From Alkalihalobacillus sp. TS-13 (GTDB lineage: Bacteria > Bacillota > Bacilli > Bacillales > Fictibacillaceae): 64,000 nucleotides of DNA. This document shows positions 52,497-61,520 of this stretch, in pieces. Both the position numbers and the translations under genes were made by a program. The notes below the pieces were generated by a model, which was not told where the DNA came from, did not search any database, and saw only the letters and a list, made by a program, of their open reading frames with translations. The DNA lies in the NCBI RefSeq assembly GCF_019720915.1, contig NZ_JAHKSI010000004.1, forward strand, positions 124,001-188,000, written 5' to 3'. Each line of letters begins with the position of its first letter. Position 1 is the stretch's first letter.

Positions 52497-53135
52497 ATGA
52501 AAATAGGGATTATTGGAGCAAGTGGAAAATCGGGAAAAATGATTTTAAAAGAAGTATTGAGACGGAATCATGATGTCACTGCAATCGTAAGGAATGGCAC
52601 AAGTATAACCCATCCCGATGTCAATGTGGTAGAAAAAAATATTTATGATTTGACTCCGAATGATCTCAAGCCATACGACGTGGTCGTGAATGCGTTCGGC
52701 GCACCGATCGGTGAAGAAAAACCCCACGTGACAGCCGGCCATGCCTTGATTGAAGCTTTAAATGGAACCAATACAAGGGTCATTGTCATCGGAGGAGCTG
52801 GAAGTCTTTATGTTGATGAAAAGCAAACCACTCGCCTCATTGATACAGAAGACTTACCCGAAAATGTGCAACGCACTGCAATCGGGCAGACAAAAAATCT
52901 TCAAGAGTTGCGGGAATCTCAGGGTATCACATGGACCTATGTCAGTCCCCCCGCTTTTTTTGACCCGGAAGGACCAAAAACAGGTGTATATCAAAAAGGA
53001 AAAGACAACTTGCTTAAAAATACCAAGGGGGAAAGCTATATCAGTTATGCGGACCTTTCAATAGCCGTGGTAGACGAAATTGAAAACCCACAGCATATTA
53101 ATGAGCGATTTACAGTTGTTTCAGAATCATCGTAA
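52497..53135 (+). CDS. NAD(P)H-binding (NmrA/YwnB-type) atypical SDR
   Basis: 212 residues with CAAGGAGGA upstream. KIGIIGASGKSGKMILKEVL gives the dinucleotide loop GxSGKSG, then RVIVIGGAGSLYVD, TWTYVSPPAFFDPEGPKTG with YQKG and ISYADLSIAVVDEI. Typical of the YwnB/flavin-reductase-like group. Cytoplasmic, function unproven. Probably in one transcript with the EamA transporter. Confidence 0.9.
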   Translation: MKIGIIGASGKSGKMILKEVLRRNHDVTAIVRNGTSITHPDVNVVEKNIYDLTPNDLKPYDVVVNAFGAPIGEEKPHVTAGHALIEALNGTNTRVIVIGGAGSLYVDEKQTTRLIDTEDLPENVQRTAIGQTKNLQELRESQGITWTYVSPPAFFDPEGPKTGVYQKGKDNLLKNTKGESYISYADLSIAVVDEIENPQHINERFTVVSESS

Positions 53136-53396
53136 CGATTAGTTTTTTAGCTAAAGTATACACTCTTACTTCAAAAGTACGGAGGAAGGTAATGTTTCAC
53201 TTTCTTTGTCCTACTTGTGGTACTCAACACGCTTTTCCCCAGTTGTGAGGAGAGGATCACACGTTTTTTTGTCCGCCCCTATAGAGACCTCATGCGGAAA
53301 CCCGACGCTATGAGAAGTTTGAATTCCTCCCACAGCGCCGGGTTTCACCCTTTACTCACTGCGTGTTGCGGACTTTACACTACTATCTATGAAACC
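53136..53396. other. Spacer, possible short peptide ORF only
   Basis: GGAGGAAGG at about 53180 precedes ATG 53191, encoding MFHFLCPTCGTQHAFPQL and stop (18 codons, with a C-x2-C pair). It may be a fragment. Nothing else was recognised here. Confidence 0.25.
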
Positions 53397-53430
53397 TGAC
53401 ATTTGTCATTGCTTTTAATGACAAATGTGA
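53397..53430 (-). promoter_or_regulatory. TGACA-type three-half-site element, copy 4
   Basis: TGACATTTGTCA (53397-53408), then TGACAA (53419-53424). On the minus strand this is TTTGTCA...TGACAAATGTCAGG, so relative to its gene the orientation matches copies 2 and 3. It is about 312 bp upstream of the plus-strand secreted paralogue. Confidence 0.6.
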
Positions 53431-53578
53431 CTATAAATACCGTGGAGTGTAAGATAAAATAAACTAATAAACAATAAGTCGATCCAAAGCTTTTTTCGAT
53501 TTGAAGGTTTTCAAGATACATAAAGCCTAAACCGATCAAAGCATTAAGGAATCCCCAAATGAATTCCTACCTTCCTTA

Positions 53579-53615
53579 CTTCTGATACTTGGACACTAAA
53601 TCCAAGTATCAGAAG
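53579..53615. repeat. Perfect 15-bp inverted repeat upstream of secreted gene
   Basis: CTTCTGATACTTGGA (53579-53593) pairs with TCCAAGTATCAGAAG (53601-53615), loop of 7. Followed by A's, not T's, in the direction of the gene 120 bp downstream. It may be an operator or a leader hairpin. Confidence 0.55.
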
Positions 53616-53735
53616 AAAAAATCAACCATCCCTTACATTAGACGAAAGCCCCCTTTAATTTAGATCGTCTATAAAAAGTCCAATGAATAGGCTAATCAAG
53701 ATGGCACAAATAGTAATAGAAGAGGAGTGTTTTTC

Positions 53736-54164
53736 TTGAAAAAATTCAGTTTGTTTTTGACTGCACTTACCCTTATCATGGTCATCCCTATAACATCTGT
53801 TCATGCTGCAGATCCTAAACTTAATGGAGGAAATGGAGAATGGGATTGGCAAGGTACGTTCAATTTTTTTTATAACGACACATATGATTATTTTCAGACG
53901 GTTAATTGCCAGTCTACGGGTGGAAGTTTTATGATGGAAGCCAGGGCTTTTGATAAAACGGTTACGGTTCAATTATGGGAATCGGACCCTGGATCTAACA
54001 ATGATGATTATGTAGGTCAAGCAAAATTAGGAAATAGAGAATCCGTGTATTGGAACATTGATAACTTGGTTGACGGTTCAAATAACCGGGCAGAATTTTA
54101 CGCTTTAGCATATGAAAACCCATGGAAAAGTGGAGAGAAACCTGCCATGTACTTTTGGGATTAA
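53736..54164 (+). CDS. Small secreted protein, family member B (142 aa)
   Basis: TTG start at 53736 is preferred (AGAGGAG 8 bases upstream). Signal peptide KKFSLFLTALTLIMVIPITS, cleavage after VHA-AD. The mature part parallels family member A: NGGNGEWDW, NCQSTGGSFMMEARAF, VQLWESDPGSNNDDYVGQAK and DNLVDGSNNRAEFYALAY. It has a single Cys where A has more. Exported; family not recognised. Same upstream TGACA element as the other members, and a perfect inverted repeat at 53579-53615 in the leader. Confidence 0.85.
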   Translation: MKKFSLFLTALTLIMVIPITSVHAADPKLNGGNGEWDWQGTFNFFYNDTYDYFQTVNCQSTGGSFMMEARAFDKTVTVQLWESDPGSNNDDYVGQAKLGNRESVYWNIDNLVDGSNNRAEFYALAYENPWKSGEKPAMYFWD

Positions 54165-54383
54165 TGATCCTAAAATGGTTAGTGCTGACAGCTCCTTATT
54201 TGTATCTGAGTGATTCTTGTTCCTAAACCCCCTTTTTATATAATGGAATCAAGGGTCATCCTAATTAGTATTTCTTTTCCGGGGAGCGCACCGTGTCTGA
54301 CCTGCGGTTTTCTGTACCATCGCCAGTGACTTGTATCTTGTGCTTATAACGCATATAATTTTGATAACAAACATAAGGTAAAA

Positions 54384-54410
54384 AGCATCGGTGCTGATTA
54401 TACCGATGCT
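54384..54410 (-). terminator. Terminator of the toxin-like gene
   Basis: AGCATCGGT and ACCGATGCT form a 9-bp stem followed on the minus strand by TTTTTACC. It starts right at the stop codon of the gene at 54410-54589. Confidence 0.7.
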
Positions 54411-54589
54411 CAGGCAGCTACTCCGCAGGAAGTGCGGTGGCTCATATGCAGAGTGATATGTGAAAAAAGTAACCATACCCTTACATTGGCCGATGCAGGG
54501 TGGTTACTTTTTTCGTTTGCGGTGATGATTAATACGACTAGTGTTGCAAAAGCAATCATGATTGTTAATGCTTTGTATGTTGACATCAT
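54410..54589 (-). CDS. Putative holin-like toxin (TxpA/BsrG-type, type I toxin-antitoxin)
   Basis: AAAGGGGTG 7 bases upstream of ATGATG. The product MMSTYKALTIMIAFATLVVL followed by IITANEK matches the single-helix M-x-x-Y-x-x-L-x-x-MI-x-F-x-x-L-V-x-x-I pattern of TxpA/BsrG toxins. The frame then runs on for about 30 residues across a long stem-loop (AAGTAACCA...TGGTTACTT, about 54461-54518) to a stop at the terminator; the loop region could be where an antisense RNA overlaps. In the type, the peptide damages the membrane and is silenced by antisense RNA. A TGACA element lies 310 bp upstream. No promoter for an antisense RNA was defined. Confidence 0.65.
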   Translation of the reverse strand: MMSTYKALTIMIAFATLVVLIITANEKSNHPASANVRVWLLFSHITLHMSHRTSCGVAA

Positions 54590-54899
54590 CAGTGACACCC
54601 CTTTCGTGAGGGGATTGCCACCGTCCGCCACATTCATTTGGTGTGGGATCAACAACTGTTTCGATTCCTTGATTTTGCATATCCTTTGTTCAGCGTATTT
54701 ACTGAGCAAAGGTGCCAATCAGACGGTTTGGAAATCTAGATGGTTAAACCTTTGGTTTTAGAGACCAAGGGTTTTTAAACTTCTAGACTAGAATAGATGG
54801 GGAGACTCGTGTTTTGAAGACCAAAGTCTTTTTAATATCTAGAATTGCTCCATTTGCTTATTAGTTTAACGCAGGGTTGTTTATCTTTTGTAGTTATTT

Positions 54900-54927
54900 T
54901 TGTCATTTGATTAAGTGACATTTGTCA
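54900..54927 (+). promoter_or_regulatory. TGACA-type three-half-site element, copy 5
   Basis: TTGTCA (54900-54905) and TGACATTTGTCA (54916-54927), preceded by TTTATCTTTTGTAGTTATT as in the other copies; the central dinucleotide is TT rather than AA. The minus-strand gene about 310 bp away is the holin-like toxin, the same geometry as for the secreted paralogues. The stretch 54720-55095 has no other gene. Confidence 0.55.
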
Positions 54928-55099
54928 TCTTTTCTATGTTTTGAAATCTAAATTTCGATTTGGAATTCGTCGGATCAATGATAGATTAGAGTAATTGATC
55001 GCAAAAGGAATAAGGTACGTACAAGCCTTTTTACAGAAGACCCCCCTTTTTTCAAATAAAGTTTCCTTATATACACAAAAAATAAATCCAGCCTTTTTT

Positions 55100-55342
55100 T
55101 TATGACTGGATTCTTTTCTCAATGCTATTTATTTTTGTATCATGCTTTCCTGTTTTTTCGCTTAAATAGTCAATGTCATAGGTAATACTGTCAACTTTTT
55201 TGTTAATTAGAGTAAGTGCCCCTTTTATATCTTCTTGTTGACCCTGTTCAATAACCTCTAGCCTTTGTAAAACTTCGTTAATTTGCTGATCAACTTTATC
55301 AAATCGTTCTATAATAATTTTTAAAAGTTGTTCATTTTCCAT
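55100..55342 (-). CDS. Small coiled-coil protein (intact copy)
   Basis: Start at 55342 (AAGGTGTG upstream, MENEQLL); 80 residues. Predicted almost wholly helical with heptads: LLKIIIERFDKVDQQINEVL, QRLEVIEQGQQEDIKGALTL, INKKVDSITYDIDYLSEKTG, KHDTKINSIEKRIQS. Similar short proteins in Bacilli lie near phage or IS remnants and are uncharacterised. A frameshifted copy lies at 10761-10995. A hairpin follows its stop. Confidence 0.75.
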   Translation of the reverse strand: MENEQLLKIIIERFDKVDQQINEVLQRLEVIEQGQQEDIKGALTLINKKVDSITYDIDYLSEKTGKHDTKINSIEKRIQS

Positions 55343-55509
55343 TTTAAAACACACCTTAAAAATTGAATTCATTTCATCTCATTATAACATAGTATTGTTA
55401 TGGTGAAAGTGAATGAAACGCCACTTAACCCCCTTACGGGTTGTTTGAAATGGGTGTGTCTTGGGAAGTAGATCCTTTTGTTAGCTATCTATATTTACCA
55501 AGCGATAAG

Positions 55510-55690
55510 GGTAGTCCCTACTCCTAAAGATAGTGCCGACTACATGGCTAGATTTAGTAGGTTGATACTTGCATTTATATCTCTGTCATGATGGCTATTG
55601 CATTCAGGACAAATCCATTCTCTAAGATTTAGAGTCTTGACTTCCTTGTTTTTATATCCACAACAAGAACATAATTAACTGCTTGCATCA
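55510..55690 (-). mobile_element. IS200/IS605-family TnpB remnant (zinc-ribbon C-terminus)
   Basis: The minus strand reads [40 protein letters not shown]. This is the C-terminal zinc ribbon and RuvC-III motif of TnpB (CxxCG...R-x-W-x-C-x-x-C-x-x-x-HDRD-x-NA-x-N-I). No upstream RuvC-I/II or TnpA exists here, so only the tail is left. The 3' flank, where a guide RNA would overlap in an active element, was not identified. Confidence 0.8.
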
Positions 55691-55920
55691 TTTTTAGGTG
55701 CTATTATCAAGTCACGACCTTTCCAGTTCCTTTAGAAACGGAAAATCAGATTTGTATTGTGCAGGTGTAGGGTATTTGATAGATTTATCAATTTATATCA
55801 ATGTTAGAAATAGCATACAAGAGTTTTCGTTAACGCTAACCGACATTCATCTCCACCTTACCGTTGGGCTTCGTCCTACACACTCTTGAAGATGGAGACT
55901 TCTTTCGGAAAACGTTAAAA

Positions 55921-55939
55921 CCGCCCGTTTTACGGGCGG
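55921..55939. terminator. Strong short intrinsic terminator
   Basis: CCGCCCGT pairs with ACGGGCGG, flanked by AAAA and TTTA, so it works in both directions. It lies about 75 bp after the lipoprotein gene's stop (minus). Confidence 0.75.
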
Positions 55940-56014
55940 TTTATTTACTATTTTTGTGGATCTACTAATACAATTTTCATCATCCATAGAATCCTAGGCA
56001 TTCCGAGTTTGCAG

Positions 56015-56649
56015 TCAATCGACCATATTAATTGATTTCATCATTTCTTTTGCGATTGGCTGCCAGTCTTCCATCTGTTCTTTGGTGCTGTTTACTGTCG
56101 CAAGCAAAAGTTTCCCGTCCAATTCCATCATGAACATAAAATTATAAATTTCCGTATCCATCGCAGGTGTTATAAGTTCCATACTGGCAACATTTTTTCC
56201 ATGAATCTCATAAACTTCTTTATTAAGCCATTCTGCAGAAGGATACATGTTTTCGAACGTTTCTACCATACCCTTTAACACTTCTTCCATTTGCTTATTG
56301 CTTGCTTTATTTTCCGTATGATTGAATGCAATGTTAACAGTTGCATTCTCATTGGTGTATATGAGCGTCGGTCTTCGTTCACCGGGATATTTCAACTTCG
56401 CCTGCTCTTCATCCATTACATCAAAGGACTCAGGAAGCAATATTTCAACTTGGTCCGATAGGATTGTCGATCTTTTTAGGTTGATTTCCTCCCCTTCAAC
56501 TTGAAAAGTAACAGAGTCAGTTTCTTCCTTCATTTCACTGCTTTCTGGATTAGGATCATCTTGATCATTTCCTTTGCCCTTTTCTTCTGACACCCATACA
56601 GAAGAGTTGTCAAAGTTAACATTAATACAATGAACAGACTATTTTTCAT
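56015..56649 (-). pseudogene. Lipoprotein with frameshift after the lipobox
   Basis: From ATG 56649 (GAGG upstream) the frame gives MKNSLFIVLMLTLTTLLYGC then QKK, a lipoprotein signal with lipobox LYGC. A one-base shift near 56590-56600, in AAGAAAAGGG, moves into the long downstream frame (SEEKGKGNDQDDPNPESSEM and on to the end KEMMKSINMVD), about 190 residues resembling extracytoplasmic DcrB/PsbP-like folds (ILLPESFDVMDEEQAKLKYP with GERRP, MELDGKLLLATVNST). A GTG in the second frame could start a cytosolic product, but the natural protein is membrane-anchored. The break may be real or a sequence error. Confidence 0.75.
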
Positions 56650-56929
56650 ATCATCTCATCCTCTTTGACGTTGGTTTTTATAAAATTAGAAACTCATCTA
56701 TAATACATACCCCAAGCAATTTTCTATCGAACCCCTTTTGTTTCGTCTATATTTATAGGGAGTTTTAATGTCTTTGATAGCTAATTTTCTTTTTGTCGTG
56801 ATTAATCCATATCAGTGATCGAAACCATTTTACTGGATAATGTGCATCATACACACTTCATTCCACACAATGAGTTGAAGTTTCTGTAAAAAGCAGATGC
56901 ATAAATAAGGGAGAACCTCTCTGGTACTC

Positions 56930-57081
56930 TTAAAAAAGGTCCTCCAATTCTTTAAACATTAAACCTTCTATTAAACATTCTTTTTCAATTCTTCTGCCAA
57001 CCATTTAGCGGCTTCAGGGCTCAATACGATTCTTCCGTTTCCTAACACAAGATTATTCTCAGTAACATTGTCGGTTAGCAT
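56930..57081 (-). CDS. Small ORF, probably a gene-end remnant
   Basis: Reads MLTDNVTENNLVLGNGRIVL, SPEAAKWLAEELKKECLIEG, LMFKELEDLF. The frame is open further upstream (LTEQQTKRKYSTDKAC) without a start. Composition is protein-like and the ending helical. I do not recognise it. The remaining bases of 56650-57441 hold nothing I can identify. Confidence 0.35.
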
Positions 57082-57441
57082 ACAAGCTTTGTCCGTACTG
57101 TACTTTCGTTTTGTTTGCTGCTCAGTTAATATATTATCTTTCCAATGTTACTCCGTCACTAGTAAAAAGCGACATTTTACTTGCCGATTACGTCAAATGA
57201 TTCAGTTGGAAAAAAGCACCTTAACCTAACCTTTTAAACACTAAACGTCTTACTTTTTATTGAATTTTCTTCTAAAACAGTGAAATGAAAAGTATATACA
57301 TCTGATACAAACATGCCTAAGGAAATCAAATCTCTGGTGTCACTGAATGATCTTATTAAGACTATTTAGTTGTAAAAACAACTGACTAAAATGTTCCCAC
57401 CTGTTAATACTGTTAAATAACTATCTAATACAGGGGGGCTT

Positions 57442-58311
57442 ATGTATTCATATATATTACTGATTAGACAGCATATCATGGCAGGAAACACAGTATGGTT
57501 TCTCATTCCCGGCATCATTTTTGTACTTCTACTAGTCTTCACTTTGTTGAAAAAGAAGGATATGAAACTTGTGGTGTTGTATTTTAGTATGAGTGCAATC
57601 GCGGGTTTTTTGGAAATTGTGATATTCTTCTTATTTGAAAGCTACGAATATTATCCTCAAGTATGGAATGATTGGTATTACGATAATACTTTTGGCGCTT
57701 ATCTCTCACAAAGGTTTTTTGTTTCCTCAGTTGCCATATTTGTCGCTGCATTTAATCTAGGGTTTGGGTTTATATTGCTATTTATCGCGATGTTTGTCGG
57801 AATAGAGTACGCTTTTTTAGCACTAAAAGTGTATAAATTGAACTGGTGGCATCCCACTTACACGGCTATCGGGCTTTTAATCTACTTCTATATCGGAAAA
57901 GTGTGGTACAGATGTCTATTGGACGGTTCTTACAGATTCTTTCGAATGTTCACATTGGGGTGCTTCGCTTTTACACTTTATACAGATGTGATCGCCATTC
58001 CAACCTTATCCGGCCATTATGAGTTTGCTGTCGACTGGTTCGACAATCCTTCAAGGGATACGGTCATTGTAATTCTCATTTATTGCCTTACACGCGGTTA
58101 TTTAATTGCGTTTGTTTGCTGTTACAAGCGCCATTGGGTTTATCTATCATTTTTGACGGCCGCGATATGGCTAAGTTATATTGTTTTAATTCAATTCGAT
58201 ATTTTTATCTATAAGCACTTGTGGGATTTATGGCTTTTCGCCGCTTCTGATCTCATAGTTCTTTTCAGCAGCCTTTATTTCAACCGGGTACTGTCCCGAC
58301 CGGATAAGTGA
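57442..58311 (+). CDS. Multi-pass membrane protein of unknown function
   Basis: 289 residues with AGGGGGG upstream. Eight or so hydrophobic segments (WFLIPGIIFVLLLVFTLL, VVLYFSMSAIAGFLEIVIFF, FLTAAIWLSYIVLIQFDIFI and others) and conserved-looking aromatic loops (WNDWYYDNTFGAYLSQRFFV, LNWWHPTYTAIGLLIYFYIG). Similar uncharacterised proteins occur in bacilli. No catalytic motif is seen. A single gene, with a hairpin terminator (AAGCCAAAATAC...GTGTTTTGGCTT) at about 58368-58410. Confidence 0.75.
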   Translation: MYSYILLIRQHIMAGNTVWFLIPGIIFVLLLVFTLLKKKDMKLVVLYFSMSAIAGFLEIVIFFLFESYEYYPQVWNDWYYDNTFGAYLSQRFFVSSVAIFVAAFNLGFGFILLFIAMFVGIEYAFLALKVYKLNWWHPTYTAIGLLIYFYIGKVWYRCLLDGSYRFFRMFTLGCFAFTLYTDVIAIPTLSGHYEFAVDWFDNPSRDTVIVILIYCLTRGYLIAFVCCYKRHWVYLSFLTAAIWLSYIVLIQFDIFIYKHLWDLWLFAASDLIVLFSSLYFNRVLSRPDK

Positions 58312-58411
58312 AAAGGTGGAGAAGCATAAAATAAGCAAACAAGGTATTTATTAAAAAGAATCACAAGCCAAAATACAATGTTTTTTATATAATCTAGCGT
58401 GTTTTGGCTTG

Positions 58412-58834
58412 AAATTAGTGGTTATGAATAGAATCGCTCACCGTTAGTTGGATATAACGGTTTAACAAGAAGTTTCTGTGTATTTCCCCAATTTTTTAAA
58501 AACAACTTCACTCTATGTACTATATTTTATAAGAATTAAAAATCTAAGAATGTTTTCATCTCTTTCATTAGATGATTTATCAAGCCGAATTAAATTTATT
58601 TTATCTTTTGCTTCCCTATACTTCGTTCTGTCCAATATACCTGTGCTTTATGCTCTAAGATCTGTCCATCTTAAAGTATGCAGGAGTGTTGATGGGGTGG
58701 TTTCCGGAAACATGGCCCCTTCATTCCCATTCCCCATTGTACTGTTAAGATTTTGCTTTCGTGCTGAGAAGTGCTTATAGCTTAACTTGTCGCACGCGCC
58801 CTTTTAGTTGAAAACTTGAATTCGTCTCACCATT
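58412..58834. other. Spacer, nothing recognised
   Basis: A 100-codon plus-strand frame (58478-58780) has no ribosome site and a Phe/Leu/Ser-rich shadow-like composition. Confidence 0.35.
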
Positions 58835-58969
58835 TTAATATTCCATATTCTCATCAATCATTAAGGGAATATGAGTGGCGAAGGGTTCTTCTTCATGTTG
58901 TGAGAAAAATGTAGCGAAGCTATTCTCTTGAATTAAGTCATAAATAAATTCATCATTCTGTTCCATTAT
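58835..58969 (-). pseudogene. PaiB-type FMN-binding regulator, N-terminal fragment
   Basis: 44 codons: MEQNDEFIYDLIQENSFATF, FSQHEEEPFATHIPLMIDEN, MEY, stop. This matches the first 40 residues of PaiB/FMN-binding split-barrel proteins (F-x-x-L-x-NSFATLVS...-PFATHLPL-x-x-D). The remainder is gone. Confidence 0.75.
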
Positions 58970-59189
58970 TTACTCGAGGGTTATCTACGACGTAACACTC
59001 TCCATAATTCTTTATGGCGGCTTGAAATAGGGAGGGGCATTATATTTAATTTACACCTTACTTAGTTTTCCTCCCTCTCTTTTATGTATATTTAACTATT
59101 AATTATTTCGACATCCATTATTCTTTTTCCTACACTACTATGCTGGTTTGGGGGTTGGATTTTCCACGCCAAATTTGAATCAAAAAGAA

Positions 59190-59220
59190 AAGAGGACAAA
59201 CCTATTGTTTTAGGTTTGCC
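59190..59220 (-). terminator. Terminator after NmrA-like gene
   Basis: On the minus strand GGCAAACCTAAAACAATAGG forms a CAAACCTA/TAGGTTTG stem followed by TCCTCTTTTC, about 40 bp after the stop. Confidence 0.65.
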
Positions 59221-59258
59221 CCCTGATTCATTGATTATACATTAGCACCTTTTTCTTC

Positions 59259-60107
59259 TTAAGCAAATGGATCCCATCCCGAATTTTTAACCCAGGTTGA
59301 TAAATCAAGCAAATCGGGATGAATTTTACGTAGTGAAGGAATGTCAGCTTGATACCCTTCCGTTTCTAACCATTCAAACATTTTATTTTTCTGAAATTGT
59401 TCCCTGGCAGACTCCAATACTTCACATGGCGTGTCAAATACTTGACTAAACACTTTTGCCACTTCTGAAAGCGTCACTTCGTCCCCGGCAATTTCAATGG
59501 CCTTTCCCTTGTATTTTTCCGGGTTGTTAAAGGCAATTGCAGCAAACGCTCCAATATCTTGCGCTGCGATGATTTGTAATTTCGTATTCACAACCATAAA
59601 TCCCTGTATCATCAATTTTTGTTCATGAACTTGAGTAAATCCTATAAAGTTTTCCATGAAACCAGTTGGACGGAGAATCGTAAAAGGTAAACCAATCGCA
59701 CGTACATATTTCTCAACTTGCCACTTTGTTTCAAAATGGGGAACCCCACTATCTCTTTCAGCGCCGCCGGCCGAGCCGTATACAAAATGTGAGACGCCGA
59801 CCTGTTTGGCAACATCCGCAACTCTTTTCCCTTGTTGGATCTCTTTTTCGAAATCCTTTGAATACAAAGGTTGAACACTATAAACACCGTAAACTCCGCG
59901 CATAGCGTCCAAGAGAGATTGCTGATCATCCATGTTCGCTTGAACGACTGTGGCGCCTTTTTTTTGCAGTTCTTGTGCAGCCGGTTGATCCGGGTGCCGC
60001 GAAACCGCGCGCACGGACCACCCATCAGCTAACAACTTCCTGGCAACTGCGCCTCCCTGTTTTCCCGTGGCACCCAACACTAAAATGGTTTTGTCTGAAT
60101 TTGTCAT
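59259..60107 (-). CDS. NmrA-family NAD(P)-binding protein
   Basis: 282 residues with AAGGAGGATTTCTAC upstream. TILVLGATGKQGGAVARKLL gives the GATGxQG dinucleotide loop typical of NmrA/HSCARG, then VRAVSRHPDQP, ATVVQANMDDQQSLLDAM, GVYGVYSVQPL, VSHFVYGSAGGAERDSGVPH with FETKWQVE, and LRPTGFMENF. These proteins act as redox sensors or oxidoreductases. The initiation region and first ten codons also appear, fused to other coding DNA, at 20301-20462, so this gene was a donor in a recombination event. Confidence 0.92.
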   Translation of the reverse strand: MTNSDKTILVLGATGKQGGAVARKLLADGWSVRAVSRHPDQPAAQELQKKGATVVQANMDDQQSLLDAMRGVYGVYSVQPLYSKDFEKEIQQGKRVADVAKQVGVSHFVYGSAGGAERDSGVPHFETKWQVEKYVRAIGLPFTILRPTGFMENFIGFTQVHEQKLMIQGFMVVNTKLQIIAAQDIGAFAAIAFNNPEKYKGKAIEIAGDEVTLSEVAKVFSQVFDTPCEVLESAREQFQKNKMFEWLETEGYQADIPSLRKIHPDLLDLSTWVKNSGWDPFA

Positions 60108-60321
60108 GTAGAAATCCTCCTTCTATTTTGTATCCCAGCCTTATTGTTCCTTGAACGCTGAATCGACCATTTATGAAGTGAGCTGTGGTCGAATTTCACC
60201 TCCCCCCTCAAACTTAGAGAGTTAAAGGGTAAGTTTTGTTATATCCTCTTTTATATGATGATTCACATACTCACGAATCTTTGCTATCGTTTCCGTAACT
60301 GATGTTTCGAACCTATCATTT

Positions 60322-61500
60322 TTACTCGACTGTAACGCTCTTCTCGGTTTTCTTGACAGGTTTTGGCTTGATTACCGCCATTAGCATGATCACGAGTCCG
60401 GCTAATCCGAAATACCCGAGTACGCCGGTTCCGTCTGCTAAAGGATTCCTACCAAAGAAAAAGGCATCCTGGAATGATTCGACACTGTACCGGAACGGAA
60501 CCCATGAATAGAGCCAATCCTTTGTAACGTCCGGAAGCATTTCTGGCGGCATTGTCAGCACGGGCATAGAGAAGAAAAAGAGCAGGACGAATAATGGAGC
60601 CGCTACATATCCGATCCAGTTTAAGAATGCTCCCTGGATAAAATAGAACATGAGTCCTATGAATAGCATGAGCATGAACATTTCCCCGCTATTCGGTATG
60701 GCTACATCCAGCACATCTTTCGTCAACCAGAACATCAATCCGCTGATCGTTGTAACGAAAAGCAACCCTGCGAGAATTTGACTAACAATAGCGAGGAAAG
60801 TCCATTTTTTGATTCCGGTCTTATTGAAAGCAGTGTAAATAATCATGGAACTAATGAATGTAGTAAGCCAAAGGATTTGCGTAAACAATGCTGGTGCATT
60901 CCCGTTGGCCGTGTGGCTTGGAACAGGATTCAGCTTTTCTGTCTTTACTTGAATCGGCTGTACCAATGCTTTGGATTGTTCTACAGTAAGCGTTTTTTGC
61001 TGCCCGGCAACTTGGTCATACAACGTTTGTTGCACCTGTTGATTAAGTTTTGATAAGATCCCTGTTGTCATTTGACCAGCGATTTTCGCCCCAGTTGCAT
61101 TCATCCCTTCGTTAATAAGGACTTGGATTTCTGCTTTTCCCGGCTTTGGGCTTACTAATGAAAAAATGTTCTGAGACAAATCACTAGGGATGACAACCGC
61201 TGCATAATATTCCTTCTGACTCATTCCTTCTTCTGCTTTTTCACGGCTATTTAAAAATGTCCACTTAATCGAATCGGTCTGATTCTTTTTGATCTGCTCC
61301 TCCAGTATTTTTCCGATATTCAATTGCTGGCCATTCGGAAGGGACACCCCCTCATCTTGAATAACTACAGCAAAAGGCATTTCCTTTACTGTCGGATTCA
61401 CAGATGACCCCATAAATGCAAATGTGAAGATGAAGACAACCACTAGAATACCGACAAATCCTCCCCAAAAAAATTTTTGTTGAAATAATTTTTTCACCAT
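60322..61500 (-). CDS. ABC-2/YhgE-type membrane protein (SNG1-like)
   Basis: 392 residues: one N-terminal helix (GGFVGILVVVFIFTFAFMGS), an extracellular region of about 190 residues (NPTVKEMPFAVVIQDEGVSL, YYAAVVIPSDLSQ, GAKIAGQMTTGILSKLNQQV), then five to six helices ending MLPDVTKDWLYSWVPFRYSV and LADGTGVLGYFGLAGLVI. This is the DUF3533/YhgE-Pip/ABC-2 permease layout. It lacks its own ATPase nearby, so may act in efflux or cell-surface processes. Divergent from the TetR gene 182 bp away and probably repressed by it. Confidence 0.88.
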   Translation of the reverse strand: MVKKLFQQKFFWGGFVGILVVVFIFTFAFMGSSVNPTVKEMPFAVVIQDEGVSLPNGQQLNIGKILEEQIKKNQTDSIKWTFLNSREKAEEGMSQKEYYAAVVIPSDLSQNIFSLVSPKPGKAEIQVLINEGMNATGAKIAGQMTTGILSKLNQQVQQTLYDQVAGQQKTLTVEQSKALVQPIQVKTEKLNPVPSHTANGNAPALFTQILWLTTFISSMIIYTAFNKTGIKKWTFLAIVSQILAGLLFVTTISGLMFWLTKDVLDVAIPNSGEMFMLMLFIGLMFYFIQGAFLNWIGYVAAPLFVLLFFFSMPVLTMPPEMLPDVTKDWLYSWVPFRYSVESFQDAFFFGRNPLADGTGVLGYFGLAGLVIMLMAVIKPKPVKKTEKSVTVE

Positions 61501-61520
61501 ATTTCACACTTCCCTTAATT

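Noticed and set aside
55510-55700. Possible active TnpB with guide RNA
   Set aside because: Only the zinc-ribbon/RuvC-III tail remains; the rest of the nuclease is absent.
58478-58780. Plus-strand frame of 100 codons
   Set aside because: No ribosome site, Phe/Leu/Ser-rich shadow-like composition and no similarity to known families.
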